From assembly GCF_018614095.1 (NCBI RefSeq), contig NZ_JAGGOY010000012.1, positions 18,135 to 82,134 of the forward strand: a stretch of DNA of 64,000 nt. Direction: 5' to 3'. Each line of letters opens with the position of its first letter. Positions within the stretch are counted from its first letter, which is position 1. Shown here piece by piece: positions 16,146 to 24,516 of this stretch. This DNA is from Streptomyces sp. ISL-87 (lineage in GTDB: Bacteria; Actinomycetota; Actinomycetes; Streptomycetales; Streptomycetaceae). Below the pieces are notes generated by a model. That model ran no database searches and was not told the origin of the DNA. It worked only from the letters and a program-made list of their open reading frames with translations. The position numbers and the translations under genes were made by a program.

Positions 16146-17048
16146 CTACATCTCCTCCGTGACGTAATGGCGAAGCCAGGTGCGGAACTCCGGGCCCAGG
16201 TCCTCACGCTCGCACGCGAGGCGGACGATGGCCCGCAGATAGTCCCCGCGGTCCCCGGTGTCGTAGCGGCGGCCCCGGAAGACCACGCCGTGCACCGGGC
16301 CGCCCACGCTCTCGTCGGCGGCCAGCTTCTGCAGGGCGTCGGTGAGCTGGATCTCCCCACCGCGGCCCGGCTCGGTCTCCCGCAGTATGCCGAAGATCGC
16401 GGGATTGAGGACATACCGTCCGATGACCGCGAAATTGCTGGGCGCGTCTGCCGCGTCGGGCTTCTCGACCAGGCCCGTGACGCGGACGACGTCCGGGTCG
16501 TCGGTGGGCTCGACGGCGGCGCAGCCGTAGAGGTGGATGCTGGAGGGGTCCACCTCCATGAGGGCGACGACGGTGCCGCCCGTGCGCGCCTGGATGTCGA
16601 CCATGTTGCGCAGCAGCGGGTCGCGTGGGTCGATGAGGTCGTCGCCGAGGAGGACGGCGAAGGGCTCCCGGCCGACGTGCGGCTCGGCGCAGAGCACGGC
16701 GTGGCCGAGGCCGCGCGGGTCGCCCTGGCGCACGTAGTGCATGGTGGCCAGGTCGCTGGACTCCTGGACCTTCTTGAGCTTGTCGTCGTCGCCCTTGGCG
16801 ATGAGGGCCGATTCGAGCTCGTAGTTCCGGTCGAAGTGGTCTTCGAGGGGTCGCTTGTTACGCCCAGTGATCATGAGGACGTCGTCCAGCCCGGCCGAGA
16901 CCGCTTCCTCGACCACGTACTGGATGGCCGGCTTGTCGACGACCGGGAGCATTTCCTTGGGCGTCGCCTTGGTCGCCGGAAGGAAGCGAGTGCCGAGGCC
17001 CGCGGCCGGGATGACGGCCTTTTTGATCACGGGGTGCGACTGAGTCAT
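16146..17048 (-). CDS. galU: UTP-glucose-1-phosphate uridylyltransferase
   Basis: A 300-residue nucleotidyltransferase with the GalU motif PAAGLGTRFLPATKATPKEM, PVVDKPAIQY, VRQGDPRGLGHAV and LLGDDLI (metal-binding Asp pair), FAVIGRYVL, and GGEIQLTDAL. It makes UDP-glucose from glucose-1-phosphate and UTP, supplying precursors for polysaccharides, including possibly the EPS locus at 41-57 kb. ATG start at 17048. It is divergent from the 5-FTHF cyclo-ligase gene across about 90 nt and the first gene of the galU-glp-moaC-mogA group. Confidence 0.95.
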   Translation of the reverse strand: MTQSHPVIKKAVIPAAGLGTRFLPATKATPKEMLPVVDKPAIQYVVEEAVSAGLDDVLMITGRNKRPLEDHFDRNYELESALIAKGDDDKLKKVQESSDLATMHYVRQGDPRGLGHAVLCAEPHVGREPFAVLLGDDLIDPRDPLLRNMVDIQARTGGTVVALMEVDPSSIHLYGCAAVEPTDDPDVVRVTGLVEKPDAADAPSNFAVIGRYVLNPAIFGILRETEPGRGGEIQLTDALQKLAADESVGGPVHGVVFRGRRYDTGDRGDYLRAIVRLACEREDLGPEFRTWLRHYVTEEM

Positions 17049-17141
17049 GCCAGCACGATAGTGGGTCGCACAGAACGTCCAGGTTAGATTCCGATGAATA
17101 GATCCACTTACGCCCCCATTCCAAAGGAGAACCATCCGCTA

Positions 17142-17756
17142 GTGGCAGGAAACCCCATAAATCCGGCGGCGAAGGCCGCGCTGCGCCGGGAACTCCTCGC
17201 CGCCCGCCGCGGCCTGACCCCCGAGGCCTGCGAAGCAGCGGCCCGCGCGCTCTCCCGCTCCGCCCTCGCACTGCCCGAACTCTCCGGTGCCCGCACGGTC
17301 GCCGCGTACGTCTCCGTCGGCACCGAACCCGGCACCCGCGAGCTGCTCGACGGGCTGCGCGCGGCCGGGAAGCAGGTGCTGCTGCCCGTACTGCTGCCCG
17401 ACAACGATCTCGACTGGGCCGCGTACGAGGGCCCGGGCAGCCTCGCCGAGGCCGCGCACCCCGGGAAGATGCGGCTGCTGGAGCCGGCCGGGCCGCGGCT
17501 CGGGCCGGACGCGGTCACCGGCGCCGACGCCGTGCTGCTGCCCGGGCTGGCGGTGGACGCCCGCGGGATGCGGCTCGGACGTGGCGGAGGTTCGTACGAC
17601 CGGGTGCTGGCCCGGCTGGAGCGGGCCGGGGCGCATCCGGCGCTGGTGGTGCTCCTCTACGACGAAGAGGTGGTCGCGCGGGTCCCGGAGGAACCGCACG
17701 ACCACCCCGTTCAGGCGGTGGCCACCCCGTCAGGGGTGGTGCGCTTCAGTTCATGA
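17142..17756 (+). CDS. 5-formyltetrahydrofolate cyclo-ligase
   Basis: A 204-residue protein, the usual length. Motifs: KAALRRELLAARRGL at the N-terminus, VAAYVSVGTEPGTRELL, and the ATP/substrate signature LPGLAVDARGMRLGRGGG with YDR. It converts 5-formyl-THF to 5,10-methenyl-THF using ATP. The GTG at 17142 is chosen because AAGGAGA lies 11 nt upstream; the ATG at 17094 lacks a ribosome-binding site. Its stop abuts the stop of the convergent acylase gene in the palindrome TCATGA, so the genes overlap by six bases. Confidence 0.92.
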   Translation: MAGNPINPAAKAALRRELLAARRGLTPEACEAAARALSRSALALPELSGARTVAAYVSVGTEPGTRELLDGLRAAGKQVLLPVLLPDNDLDWAAYEGPGSLAEAAHPGKMRLLEPAGPRLGPDAVTGADAVLLPGLAVDARGMRLGRGGGSYDRVLARLERAGAHPALVVLLYDEEVVARVPEEPHDHPVQAVATPSGVVRFSS

Positions 17757-20597
17757 CCCCGGCTTGAGGGTCAGGGTGTTGACCGTCGCCTTGTCCACGG
17801 CCTCCTTGCCGAAGGGCCACTCCAGCAGCTCGCCCTTGGCCCACAGGGAGGTCTGGTCGGTGTAGTGGGAGTGGTAGGCGTGGCCCGAGGCGCCGGTCAG
17901 GTTGATCCAGCGGGACTTGTCCAGGTCGTTGAGGTTGACGACCATCCGCATCGACGGCACCCAGGTGACCCGGTACCCGCTGGAGGCGTTCCAGCCGGTG
18001 GCGTTGACGGTGGCCTCGCCGCCGCCCACGTTCCACGGGCCGCGGTTGAGGAGCCACTGCATGAAGCCGGGGCCCTCGGTGCCGATGGTCTGGTTCTTCA
18101 GCATCAGCTGGTGCAGCCGGCCCCAGCTCCAGGTGGACTGGTCCTTGCCGAGCTTGGCGGTGAGCTCCCAGCGGGCGTCCTTCATGGCCCGGGCGAACAG
18201 CTCGTCGCGGGTGTTGGTCTCCGGCTTGTGAAGGGCGGAGGGCGAGTGCCACCACGGCGACTTCTCGTCCTTGACCAGGCGGCGGACCACCTCGAACCAG
18301 CGGTCGCCGCCGTCCGGCTGCGCCGAGTCGGAGCCGCGCGTACCGCACTCGCGGACGGTCGTGGTGAGGTCGTCGACCGGGCCGGTCGCCTCCTCGCGGA
18401 CGTTGATGCAGCTGCCCTCGATGCGCAGCTCCTTCGGCATCTTGTCGCCGAAGGACAGCTTGAGGATGTTGCGCCAGACCGCGTTGAAGTAGGCGGCCGC
18501 CGCCGAGTCGGGCTCCTGGGTGTAGTTCCAGCCGTCCAGCAGCTTCTGCGCGGCGCGCACGTCCGGGTCGGAGACCTGGATCTTGGCCAGCATCGGGGTC
18601 AGCAGCGCGGCGATCTCGCTGCTGTTGTCCATCTGCATGGTGCGCATGTCGTCGGTGGAGATCTTGCCGCTGTCCTTGATCTTCGCCTCGATGAGGTCGT
18701 TGATCCGCTGGCTGCGCGCGCCGTAGCCCCAGTCGGTGGTCAGGACGTACGGGTACTTGCCGGTTCCGGTGCCGCTCTCGGTGACCGCCTGGTTGGCGGT
18801 GACGATGTAGCCGCGGGCCGGGTTGAGGTCGTACGGCATCTCGTCCTGCGGGATGTAGCCCGCGTTGCCGTCCTTGCCGCCCTTCCACGCGTACTTCGAG
18901 TCCCAGCCGGGGGCCGGCATGCGGCCGTCGCCGGCGCCGCGGATCGGGATGCGGCCCGGGGCCTGGTAGCCGATGTTGCCGCTGGGGCCCTTGTTGTCGG
19001 CGTAGATCAGGTTCTGGGACGGGACCTCGAAGTCGCGCGCCGCGGCGCGGAAGCTGTTGAAGTCCTTGGCCCGGTCGAGCTTGAAGACCGCGTCCATCGA
19101 TTTGCCGGGGTCCAGGGCGGTCCAGCGCAGGGCGACGGCGTAGCCGTTGCCGCGGTCGGGGGCGGAGCTGGCGACGGGGGCGCGGGCGCCGACCGTGGCG
19201 ATCTCGTCGCTGCGGTCGGAGATCAGGGGGCCGTTGTTGGTGCTGCGGACGGTGATCTTCTTGCTCTTGCCGCCCGCGACCTTGATCTCCTCTTCACGGA
19301 TGGTGAAGGGGACCGTCTTGTTGTCGTAGATGTAGCCGTCGGGCTTGACCTGCTCCAGGTAGAGGTCGGTGACGTCGGCGCCGAGGTTGGTCATGCCCCA
19401 GGCGATGTCGGCGTTGTGGCCGATGACCACGCCGGGCATGCCCGAGAAGGTGTAGCCGGCCACGTCGTACTGGCACGCGGCGGAGGCGGCGCGGCAGTGC
19501 AGGCCCATCTGGTACCAGACCGAGGGCAGCTGCGGGGCGAGGTGCGGGTCGTTCGCGAGCAGCGGCTTGCCGGTGGTCGTGTACTTGCCGGAGACGACCC
19601 AGGAGTTCGAGCCTATGCCGCTGCCGTTGGGGCCGAGGATGGCGGGGATCTCGTCCAGGGTGTTGGCGAGGGCGCTCATCTGCGTGCGAAGGCCTACGGT
19701 CGCGCCCTGGGCGGTGGCGTTGCCGGCGAGGCCGGTGGCCGTGCCGCTGCCGGAGCTGGCGGACGCCTGGGATCCGGTGCCGGAGCCCGACCCGCTGCCC
19801 GCGCCGGACCCGGTGGAAGCGGAGCCCGCGGCTCCCTGGGGCGTGTACTTACCGCCGTCGGTCTTGCCGCCCTCGACGATCGGCTTCTTCCGGTCGAAGG
19901 GGTACGGCGGGTAGAGCTCGTCGATCTGCGCCGGCGTGAGCGTGCCCGACATCAGCGCGCGGTCGATCTCGTCCTGCATGTTGCCGCGCAGGTCCCACGC
20001 CATCGCCTTGAGCCAGGCCACCGAGTCCACCGGGGACCACTGCTCGGGCTGGTAGTCGTCGCTGATCTTGAGGGCGGCGTGCTCCACGGAGAGGTCCTTG
20101 CCGGACTTCCCCTTCAGGTACGCGTTGACTCCCTCGGCGTAGGCCTGGAGGTACTTCTTCGTCTCGGGCGAGAGCTTCGTGTCGTACTCGGCCTGCGCGA
20201 CCTGGCGCCAGCCCAGCGTGCGCAGGAAGGCATCGGTCTCCACCTGCCCGGAGCCGAACATCTCGGAGAGCCGCCCGGAGGTCATGTGACGGCGTACGTC
20301 CATTTCCCAGAAGCGGTCCTGCGCGTGCACGAAGCCCTGCGCGCGGAAGAGGTCCTCGTCGCTGTCGGCGTAGAGCTGCGGAATTCCGTGGGAATCGCGC
20401 TTGACGTCCACGGTCCCGGCCAGGCTGGGCACCTTCAGGGACCCGGTCGTCTGGGGGAAGGAGGCGCGCACGTTGTCCGCGCTCCAGTACGCCCCGTAGC
20501 CGAGGCCCGCGAAGAGCGCCAGGACCAGCACGAGCACGATCAGACGGGCGCGTCGTCCCTTCTTCTTGACGGAAGGGGCGTTTTCGTTGGCGGGCAT
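17751..20597 (-). CDS. Penicillin acylase family (S45) Ntn-hydrolase
   Basis: A 948-residue precursor. A basic N-terminus and one hydrophobic segment (about 18-38) suggest a secreted or membrane-anchored enzyme. The alpha part (GTVDVKRDSHGIPQLYA, AQDRFWEMD) is followed by a Gly/Ser-rich spacer (around 250-295), then the cleavage site: the nucleophile Ser starts the beta chain in GIGSNSWVVSG. Downstream are LLANDPHL and MPGVVIGHN. In the family autocatalytic cleavage frees the N-terminal Ser, which hydrolyses amides such as beta-lactam side chains or acyl-homoserine lactones; the substrate here is unknown. ATG start. Confidence 0.92.
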   Translation of the reverse strand: MPANENAPSVKKKGRRARLIVLVLVLALFAGLGYGAYWSADNVRASFPQTTGSLKVPSLAGTVDVKRDSHGIPQLYADSDEDLFRAQGFVHAQDRFWEMDVRRHMTSGRLSEMFGSGQVETDAFLRTLGWRQVAQAEYDTKLSPETKKYLQAYAEGVNAYLKGKSGKDLSVEHAALKISDDYQPEQWSPVDSVAWLKAMAWDLRGNMQDEIDRALMSGTLTPAQIDELYPPYPFDRKKPIVEGGKTDGGKYTPQGAAGSASTGSGAGSGSGSGTGSQASASSGSGTATGLAGNATAQGATVGLRTQMSALANTLDEIPAILGPNGSGIGSNSWVVSGKYTTTGKPLLANDPHLAPQLPSVWYQMGLHCRAASAACQYDVAGYTFSGMPGVVIGHNADIAWGMTNLGADVTDLYLEQVKPDGYIYDNKTVPFTIREEEIKVAGGKSKKITVRSTNNGPLISDRSDEIATVGARAPVASSAPDRGNGYAVALRWTALDPGKSMDAVFKLDRAKDFNSFRAAARDFEVPSQNLIYADNKGPSGNIGYQAPGRIPIRGAGDGRMPAPGWDSKYAWKGGKDGNAGYIPQDEMPYDLNPARGYIVTANQAVTESGTGTGKYPYVLTTDWGYGARSQRINDLIEAKIKDSGKISTDDMRTMQMDNSSEIAALLTPMLAKIQVSDPDVRAAQKLLDGWNYTQEPDSAAAAYFNAVWRNILKLSFGDKMPKELRIEGSCINVREEATGPVDDLTTTVRECGTRGSDSAQPDGGDRWFEVVRRLVKDEKSPWWHSPSALHKPETNTRDELFARAMKDARWELTAKLGKDQSTWSWGRLHQLMLKNQTIGTEGPGFMQWLLNRGPWNVGGGEATVNATGWNASSGYRVTWVPSMRMVVNLNDLDKSRWINLTGASGHAYHSHYTDQTSLWAKGELLEWPFGKEAVDKATVNTLTLKPGS

Positions 20598-20832
20598 CGC
20601 TGTCCTTAGAGGGGCAGGGTGGTCCTGGGAGTGCTGGGAGCAACCATAGGCGCAGGACCCGGTTCGTTGATCCGCCAGGGGTCGAGGTCCTGAGGACAGG
20701 GCCCGTCGGCCGTTTCACAATGTGGTTATCACGTAAAGGGCGCGTCAAAGATTAGGTAAAGTAACGAAGTACTTGCCGCACCTGCCGCCAGGAGGAACGA
20801 TCCGCCAGGCGCATTGAGGAAAGGGCCGCCCG

Positions 20833-22335
20833 CTGACTGTCCACACGCTCAATGAGCTACTGCTGGTCTGCTCGCTCGTGCTGCTCGTCGCCGTCGCGGC
20901 GGTACGCATCTCTTCACGCAGCGGCCTCCCCAGCCTGCTCATCTACCTCGGCATAGGCATCGCGATAGGCCAGGACGGCATCGGCAACGTCGTATTCGAC
21001 AACGCCGAGCTGACGCAGGTCATCGGTTATGCCGCACTCGTCGTGATCCTCGCCGAGGGTGGTCTGGGCACCAAGTGGAAAGAGATCAAGCCGGCCCTGC
21101 CGGCCGCGATCGCGCTGTCGCTGGCCGGCGTCGCCGTCAGCGTGGGAGTGACGGCGGCGGGCGCGCACTACCTGGTCGGGCTGGACTGGCGACAGGCCCT
21201 GCTGATCGGCGCGGTCGTCTCCTCGACCGACGCGGCGGCCGTCTTCTCCGTCCTGCGCAAGGTGCCGCTGCCCTCGCGGGTGACGGGTGTACTGGAGGCG
21301 GAGTCCGGCTTCAACGACGCACCCGTGGTCATCCTGGTGGTGTCCTTCGCGACCCTCGGCCCGGTGGACGAGTGGTACGTCCTGATCGGCAAGATCGCGC
21401 TGGAGCTGGCGATCGGCGTCGCGATCGGCCTGACCGTGGGCTTCCTGGGGGCGTACGGCCTGCGGCACGTGGCCCTGCCCGCCTCGGGCCTCTACCCGAT
21501 CGCCGTGATGGCGATCGCCATCACCGCGTACGCGGCGGGCGCGATCGCGCACGGCTCCGGGTTCCTCGCCGTCTACCTGGCGGCCATGGTGCTGGGGAAC
21601 GCGAAGCTCCCGCACTGGCCGGCGACCCGGGGATTCGCGGACGGGCTCGGCTGGATCGCCCAGATCGGCATGTTCGTCCTGCTCGGTCTCCTCGTCACCC
21701 CGCACGAGCTGGCGGGCGACTTCTGGCCGGCGGTGGTCATCGGGCTGGTGCTGACCATGGTCGCGCGGCCGCTCGAGGTCTTCGTCAGCCTGCTGCCGTT
21801 CCGGCTGCCGTGGCAGGAGCAGGCCCTGATGTCGTGGGCCGGCCTGCGCGGAGCGGTGCCCATCATCCTCGCGACCATCCCGATGGTGTCCGGCATCGAG
21901 GGCAGCGACCGGGTCTTCAACATCGTCTTCGTGCTGGTCGTCGTCTACACGCTGGCGCAGGGGCCGACCCTGCCGTGGGTGGCGCGCAAGCTCAATCTCC
22001 GCGAGACCGACGAGATCGCCGCCGACCTGGGGATCGAGTCGGCGCCGCTGGAGAAGCTGCGCGGGCACCTGCTGTCCTTCGCCATCCCGCCGGCCTCGCG
22101 GATGCACGGCGTGGAGGTGAGCGAGCTGCGGCTGCCCGCCGGGGCCTCGGTCACGCTGGTGGTCCGGGACGCGAAGAGCTTCGTACCGGCGCCGTCGACG
22201 GTGCTGCGGCACGGGGACGAGCTGCTGGTGGTGGCCACGGATCCGGTCCGGGACGCGGCGGAGGCCCGGCTGCGGGCGGTGGCCCGGGGCGGCAAGCTGG
22301 CCGGATGGCTCGGGACCGGGTCGAACGGGTCTTGA
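20833..22335 (+). CDS. Potassium/proton or sodium/proton antiporter (CPA1, NhaP2/CvrA-like)
   Basis: About 500 residues. A Na/H-exchanger membrane domain has roughly 12-13 helices, with VVSSTDAAAVFSVLR and the acidic GVLEAESGFNDAPVVI region, as in CPA1 antiporters. The C-terminal 90 residues (HGVEVSELRLPAGA, RHGDELLVVATD) form an RCK_C/TrkA_C regulatory domain. Start problem: the conserved N-terminus LTVHTLNELLLVCSL has no ATG/GTG; a CTG at 20833 behind AAAGG is the best start. The GTG at 20878 would cut into the first helix. The 235-bp upstream region separates it from the divergent acylase gene and contains AT-rich promoter-like DNA. Confidence 0.87.
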   Translation: MTVHTLNELLLVCSLVLLVAVAAVRISSRSGLPSLLIYLGIGIAIGQDGIGNVVFDNAELTQVIGYAALVVILAEGGLGTKWKEIKPALPAAIALSLAGVAVSVGVTAAGAHYLVGLDWRQALLIGAVVSSTDAAAVFSVLRKVPLPSRVTGVLEAESGFNDAPVVILVVSFATLGPVDEWYVLIGKIALELAIGVAIGLTVGFLGAYGLRHVALPASGLYPIAVMAIAITAYAAGAIAHGSGFLAVYLAAMVLGNAKLPHWPATRGFADGLGWIAQIGMFVLLGLLVTPHELAGDFWPAVVIGLVLTMVARPLEVFVSLLPFRLPWQEQALMSWAGLRGAVPIILATIPMVSGIEGSDRVFNIVFVLVVVYTLAQGPTLPWVARKLNLRETDEIAADLGIESAPLEKLRGHLLSFAIPPASRMHGVEVSELRLPAGASVTLVVRDAKSFVPAPSTVLRHGDELLVVATDPVRDAAEARLRAVARGGKLAGWLGTGSNGS

Positions 22336-22723
22336 GCAGATCCCGAACAGAGCGTTAGAGCGGCGTTCTAAATCTATGATTTCGGGAACTTCGGGGCCGT
22401 CTTGCCCCGATTTCAGGGGCTGCGGAATGCGAACTTCCAGTTAATCGCAGGCGAAGACGGCCTTGTCGCCGGAATCACAAGGCGCGATAGCGACTCTGCC
22501 TGTACGATAAAGGCACACCACATCGAACCAACTCTGCCTGACGCAGAGCTGGCGCGACCGCAAAGCGGCCGTGGCACCCTCCCGCAGTGGGCGCCCAGGT
22601 ATCACTCGGTTCTGCGCAAGAGGACAGCTCTCGGGGCTCCCACATGTACGGGTGCGACTCGCTCACAAGGTGATGCATCGTCCGCAGTCGGGGAGTTCTA
22701 CCAGGCAGCGGAAAGGCCAGGCC
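22336..22723. other. Intergenic region upstream of MFS gene
   Basis: About 390 bp without a supported gene. It contains one dyad near 22355 (listed separately) and AT-richer stretches such as TACGATAAAGG at about 22502. No hairpin terminator is seen after the antiporter stop. A longer frame for the MFS gene (ATG at 22673) exists but lacks the codon bias of the downstream part. Confidence 0.5.
22355..22371. promoter_or_regulatory. Dyad TTAGA-N7-TCTAA, candidate operator
   Basis: A short inverted repeat, 5-bp arms, in AT-richer DNA 20 nt after the antiporter stop and about 350 nt before the MFS exporter. It could serve a MarR/TetR-type repressor, but no such gene is adjacent. Confidence 0.3.
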
Positions 22724-24046
22724 GTGACATCCGCGGTCACGACCGACACGTCCGCCCGCCCCGGCTACGGGCAGCTCCTGCGCACGCCCGGCGCCCTCAG
22801 CTTCCTGCTCCCCGGCTTCGCAGCCCGGCTGCCCTTCGGAATGCTGACCATCAGCATCCTGCTGCTCGTGCAGCACACCAGCGGTTCCTACGCCAGCGCC
22901 GGCATCGTCGCCGCCGTCACCGGAATCTCCATGGCGCTGTGCGCCCCCGTGATGGGCAACCTCACCGACAAGTACGGCCAGAGCGCCGTCCTGCTGCCGG
23001 CGGTCGTGATCCACGCCGCCGCCGTGAGCACCCTGGCCGCCCTCGCGCTGATCGGCGCACCCGTGATCGTGCTCGCGCTGGCCGCCATTCCGGCCGGTGC
23101 CTCGGTGCCGCAGGTCGGCCCGATGGTCCGTGCCCGCTGGGCCGCCAAGCTTGAGGGCTCGCCGCTGCTGCCGACCGCCGCCGCGTTCGAGTCCGTCACC
23201 GACGAGTTCACCTTCGTCGTCGGCCCGGTCCTCGCGACCGCGCTGTGCACCGGCCTCCACCCGTCGGCCGGCCTGATCACCGAGGCCGCCCTGACGCTGC
23301 TCGGCGGCCTGCTGTTCGCCGCCCAGCGCGGCACCCAGCCCACGGCGCACACCGCGTCCGCCACCGGCACCAAGCGCGCCTCCGCACTGTCCTTCGCGGG
23401 TCTGCGCGTCCTGATCGTGGCCTTCCTCGGGATCGGCGCCGTCTTCGGCGGCATGCAGGTCTCGCTGGCGGCCTTCTCCAACGAGATCGGCAACCCGGGC
23501 GCGAACGGTCTGCTGTACGGCGTCTTCGCGGCCGGCAACATGGTCGCGGGCATCGCCTGTGGCGCCATCGCCTGGAAGATCGGCCCGCGTCGCCGGCTAC
23601 TGCTCGGCTACATCGGCCTGACCGCCGCCGCGTCGCTGCTGTGGACCGCCGACTCGATGATCCTGCTGGCCGCCCTCGGCCTGCTGGTCGGACTGTGCAT
23701 CGCCCCCGCCCTGATCACCGGCTACACGATGATCGAGTCGCTGATCCCGGCGAACGCCCGCACCGAGGCCTTCACCTGGCTGACCGGCGCGATCGCCTTC
23801 GGGCAGGCCATCGCCGTGATCGTGGCCGGCCGTCTGACGGACGCGCACGGTTCCTCGTACGGCTTCCTCGTGCCGCTGGCGGCCACGGCGCTGGCACTGG
23901 TCACCCTGCTCGGCCTGCGCGCCAAGCTGGCGCCGAAGGCCCCGAGCCGGATCGTGAACTCGTCGGCGACCCGTGCGGTTGCCGCCCCTTCCGCAGGGGT
24001 GAACGAGCGTGGGATGGGTCACCGCGTGCCGGTGACGGTGGACTGA
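22724..24046 (+). CDS. MFS transporter (drug-efflux type)
   Basis: A 440-residue membrane protein with about 12 hydrophobic helices. The loop 2-3 motif is GNLTDKYGQ and a matching half is IAWKIGPRRRLLLG; another is VGPMVRARW in the first half. It is a proton-driven exporter of the major facilitator superfamily; the substrate is not readable. GTG start at 22724 (VTSAVTTDTSARPGYG) after GGAAAGG. The C-terminal 35 residues are a polar tail. It stands alone, with a CIRCE-like element following. Confidence 0.88.
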   Translation: MTSAVTTDTSARPGYGQLLRTPGALSFLLPGFAARLPFGMLTISILLLVQHTSGSYASAGIVAAVTGISMALCAPVMGNLTDKYGQSAVLLPAVVIHAAAVSTLAALALIGAPVIVLALAAIPAGASVPQVGPMVRARWAAKLEGSPLLPTAAAFESVTDEFTFVVGPVLATALCTGLHPSAGLITEAALTLLGGLLFAAQRGTQPTAHTASATGTKRASALSFAGLRVLIVAFLGIGAVFGGMQVSLAAFSNEIGNPGANGLLYGVFAAGNMVAGIACGAIAWKIGPRRRLLLGYIGLTAAASLLWTADSMILLAALGLLVGLCIAPALITGYTMIESLIPANARTEAFTWLTGAIAFGQAIAVIVAGRLTDAHGSSYGFLVPLAATALALVTLLGLRAKLAPKAPSRIVNSSATRAVAAPSAGVNERGMGHRVPVTVD

Positions 24047-24076
24047 TCCGCCGGAATACGTCACCATGGAGCGTCG

Positions 24077-24103
24077 TTAGCACTCATTGAGTCAGAGTGC
24101 CAG
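24077..24103 (+). promoter_or_regulatory. CIRCE-like operator (HrcA site) before fmdB
   Basis: TTAGCACTC (24077-24085), exactly nine bases, then GAGTGCCAG (24095-24103). The CIRCE consensus is TTAGCACTC-N9-GAGTGCTAA, so 16 of 18 positions match with the exact spacing. The right arm touches the ribosome-binding site AGGAGG (24102-24107) of the next gene. Known CIRCE sites in Streptomyces are at groES/groEL genes. Confidence 0.72.
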
Positions 24104-24113
24104 GAGGAAATTC

Positions 24114-24440
24114 GTGCCGACCTACCAGTACCAGTGCACCGAGTGCGGTGAGGGCCTTGAGGCCGTGCAGAAGTTCACCGATGACGCACTGACCGTGTGC
24201 CCGAACTGCGACGGACGCCTGAAGAAGGTGTTCTCCGCGGTCGGCATCGTCTTCAAGGGCTCCGGTTTCTACCGGAACGACAGCCGTGGCGCTTCGTCGA
24301 GCAGCACGCCTGCCTCGAAGCCGGCGTCGTCCACGACTTCGACCGCTGCCGCCCCGGCCGCTTCGTCGTCGTCCTCGGCGGCCTCGTCGTCTTCGTCTTC
24401 CAGCACGTCGAGCACGAGCAGCTCCACCTCGGCTGCCTGA
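24114..24440 (+). CDS. FmdB-type zinc-ribbon protein with Ser-rich tail
   Basis: A 108-residue protein. The first 55 residues are the FmdB domain: PTYQYQCTECGEGLE and LTVCPNCDGRLKKVFS give two CxxC pairs for zinc, followed by IVFKGSGFYRND. The rest is a low-complexity Ser/Thr/Ala tail (runs such as SSSSSSTSS). GTG start at 24114 behind a strong AGGAGG. The biochemical role of FmdB proteins is not established. The CIRCE-like dyad overlapping its translation signal suggests heat-shock (HrcA) control. A strong hairpin follows. Confidence 0.9.
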   Translation: MPTYQYQCTECGEGLEAVQKFTDDALTVCPNCDGRLKKVFSAVGIVFKGSGFYRNDSRGASSSSTPASKPASSTTSTAAAPAASSSSSAASSSSSSSTSSTSSSTSAA

Positions 24441-24454
24441 CCTCGTCTGTTTCC

Positions 24455-24493
24455 GTAAGGCCCCGTCGCCCCTCCCGGGCGGCGGGGCCTTAC
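24455..24493 (+). terminator. Strong hairpin after fmdB
   Basis: A 17-bp stem: GTAAGGCCCCGTCGCCC (24455-24471) with its complement at 24477-24493, one G-T pair, short loop. It begins 14 nt after the fmdB stop and separates fmdB from the phosphorylase gene. Confidence 0.85.
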
Positions 24494-24516
24494 GCATGCC
24501 CGGTTAGGGTGACGCC

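Noticed and set aside
17751..17756. Shared stop region TCATGA between convergent genes
   Set aside because: A six-base tail overlap of this kind is common and neutral; no function inferred.
17865..20609. 914-codon plus-strand open frame
   Set aside because: It lies antisense to the penicillin acylase gene, whose motifs and codon bias are clear. Long antisense frames are normal at this GC content.
20598..20832. Possible riboswitch (c-di-AMP type) before the antiporter gene
   Set aside because: The leader is AT-rich in one part, but I could not draw the conserved pairing of such an element. Left as plain promoter region.
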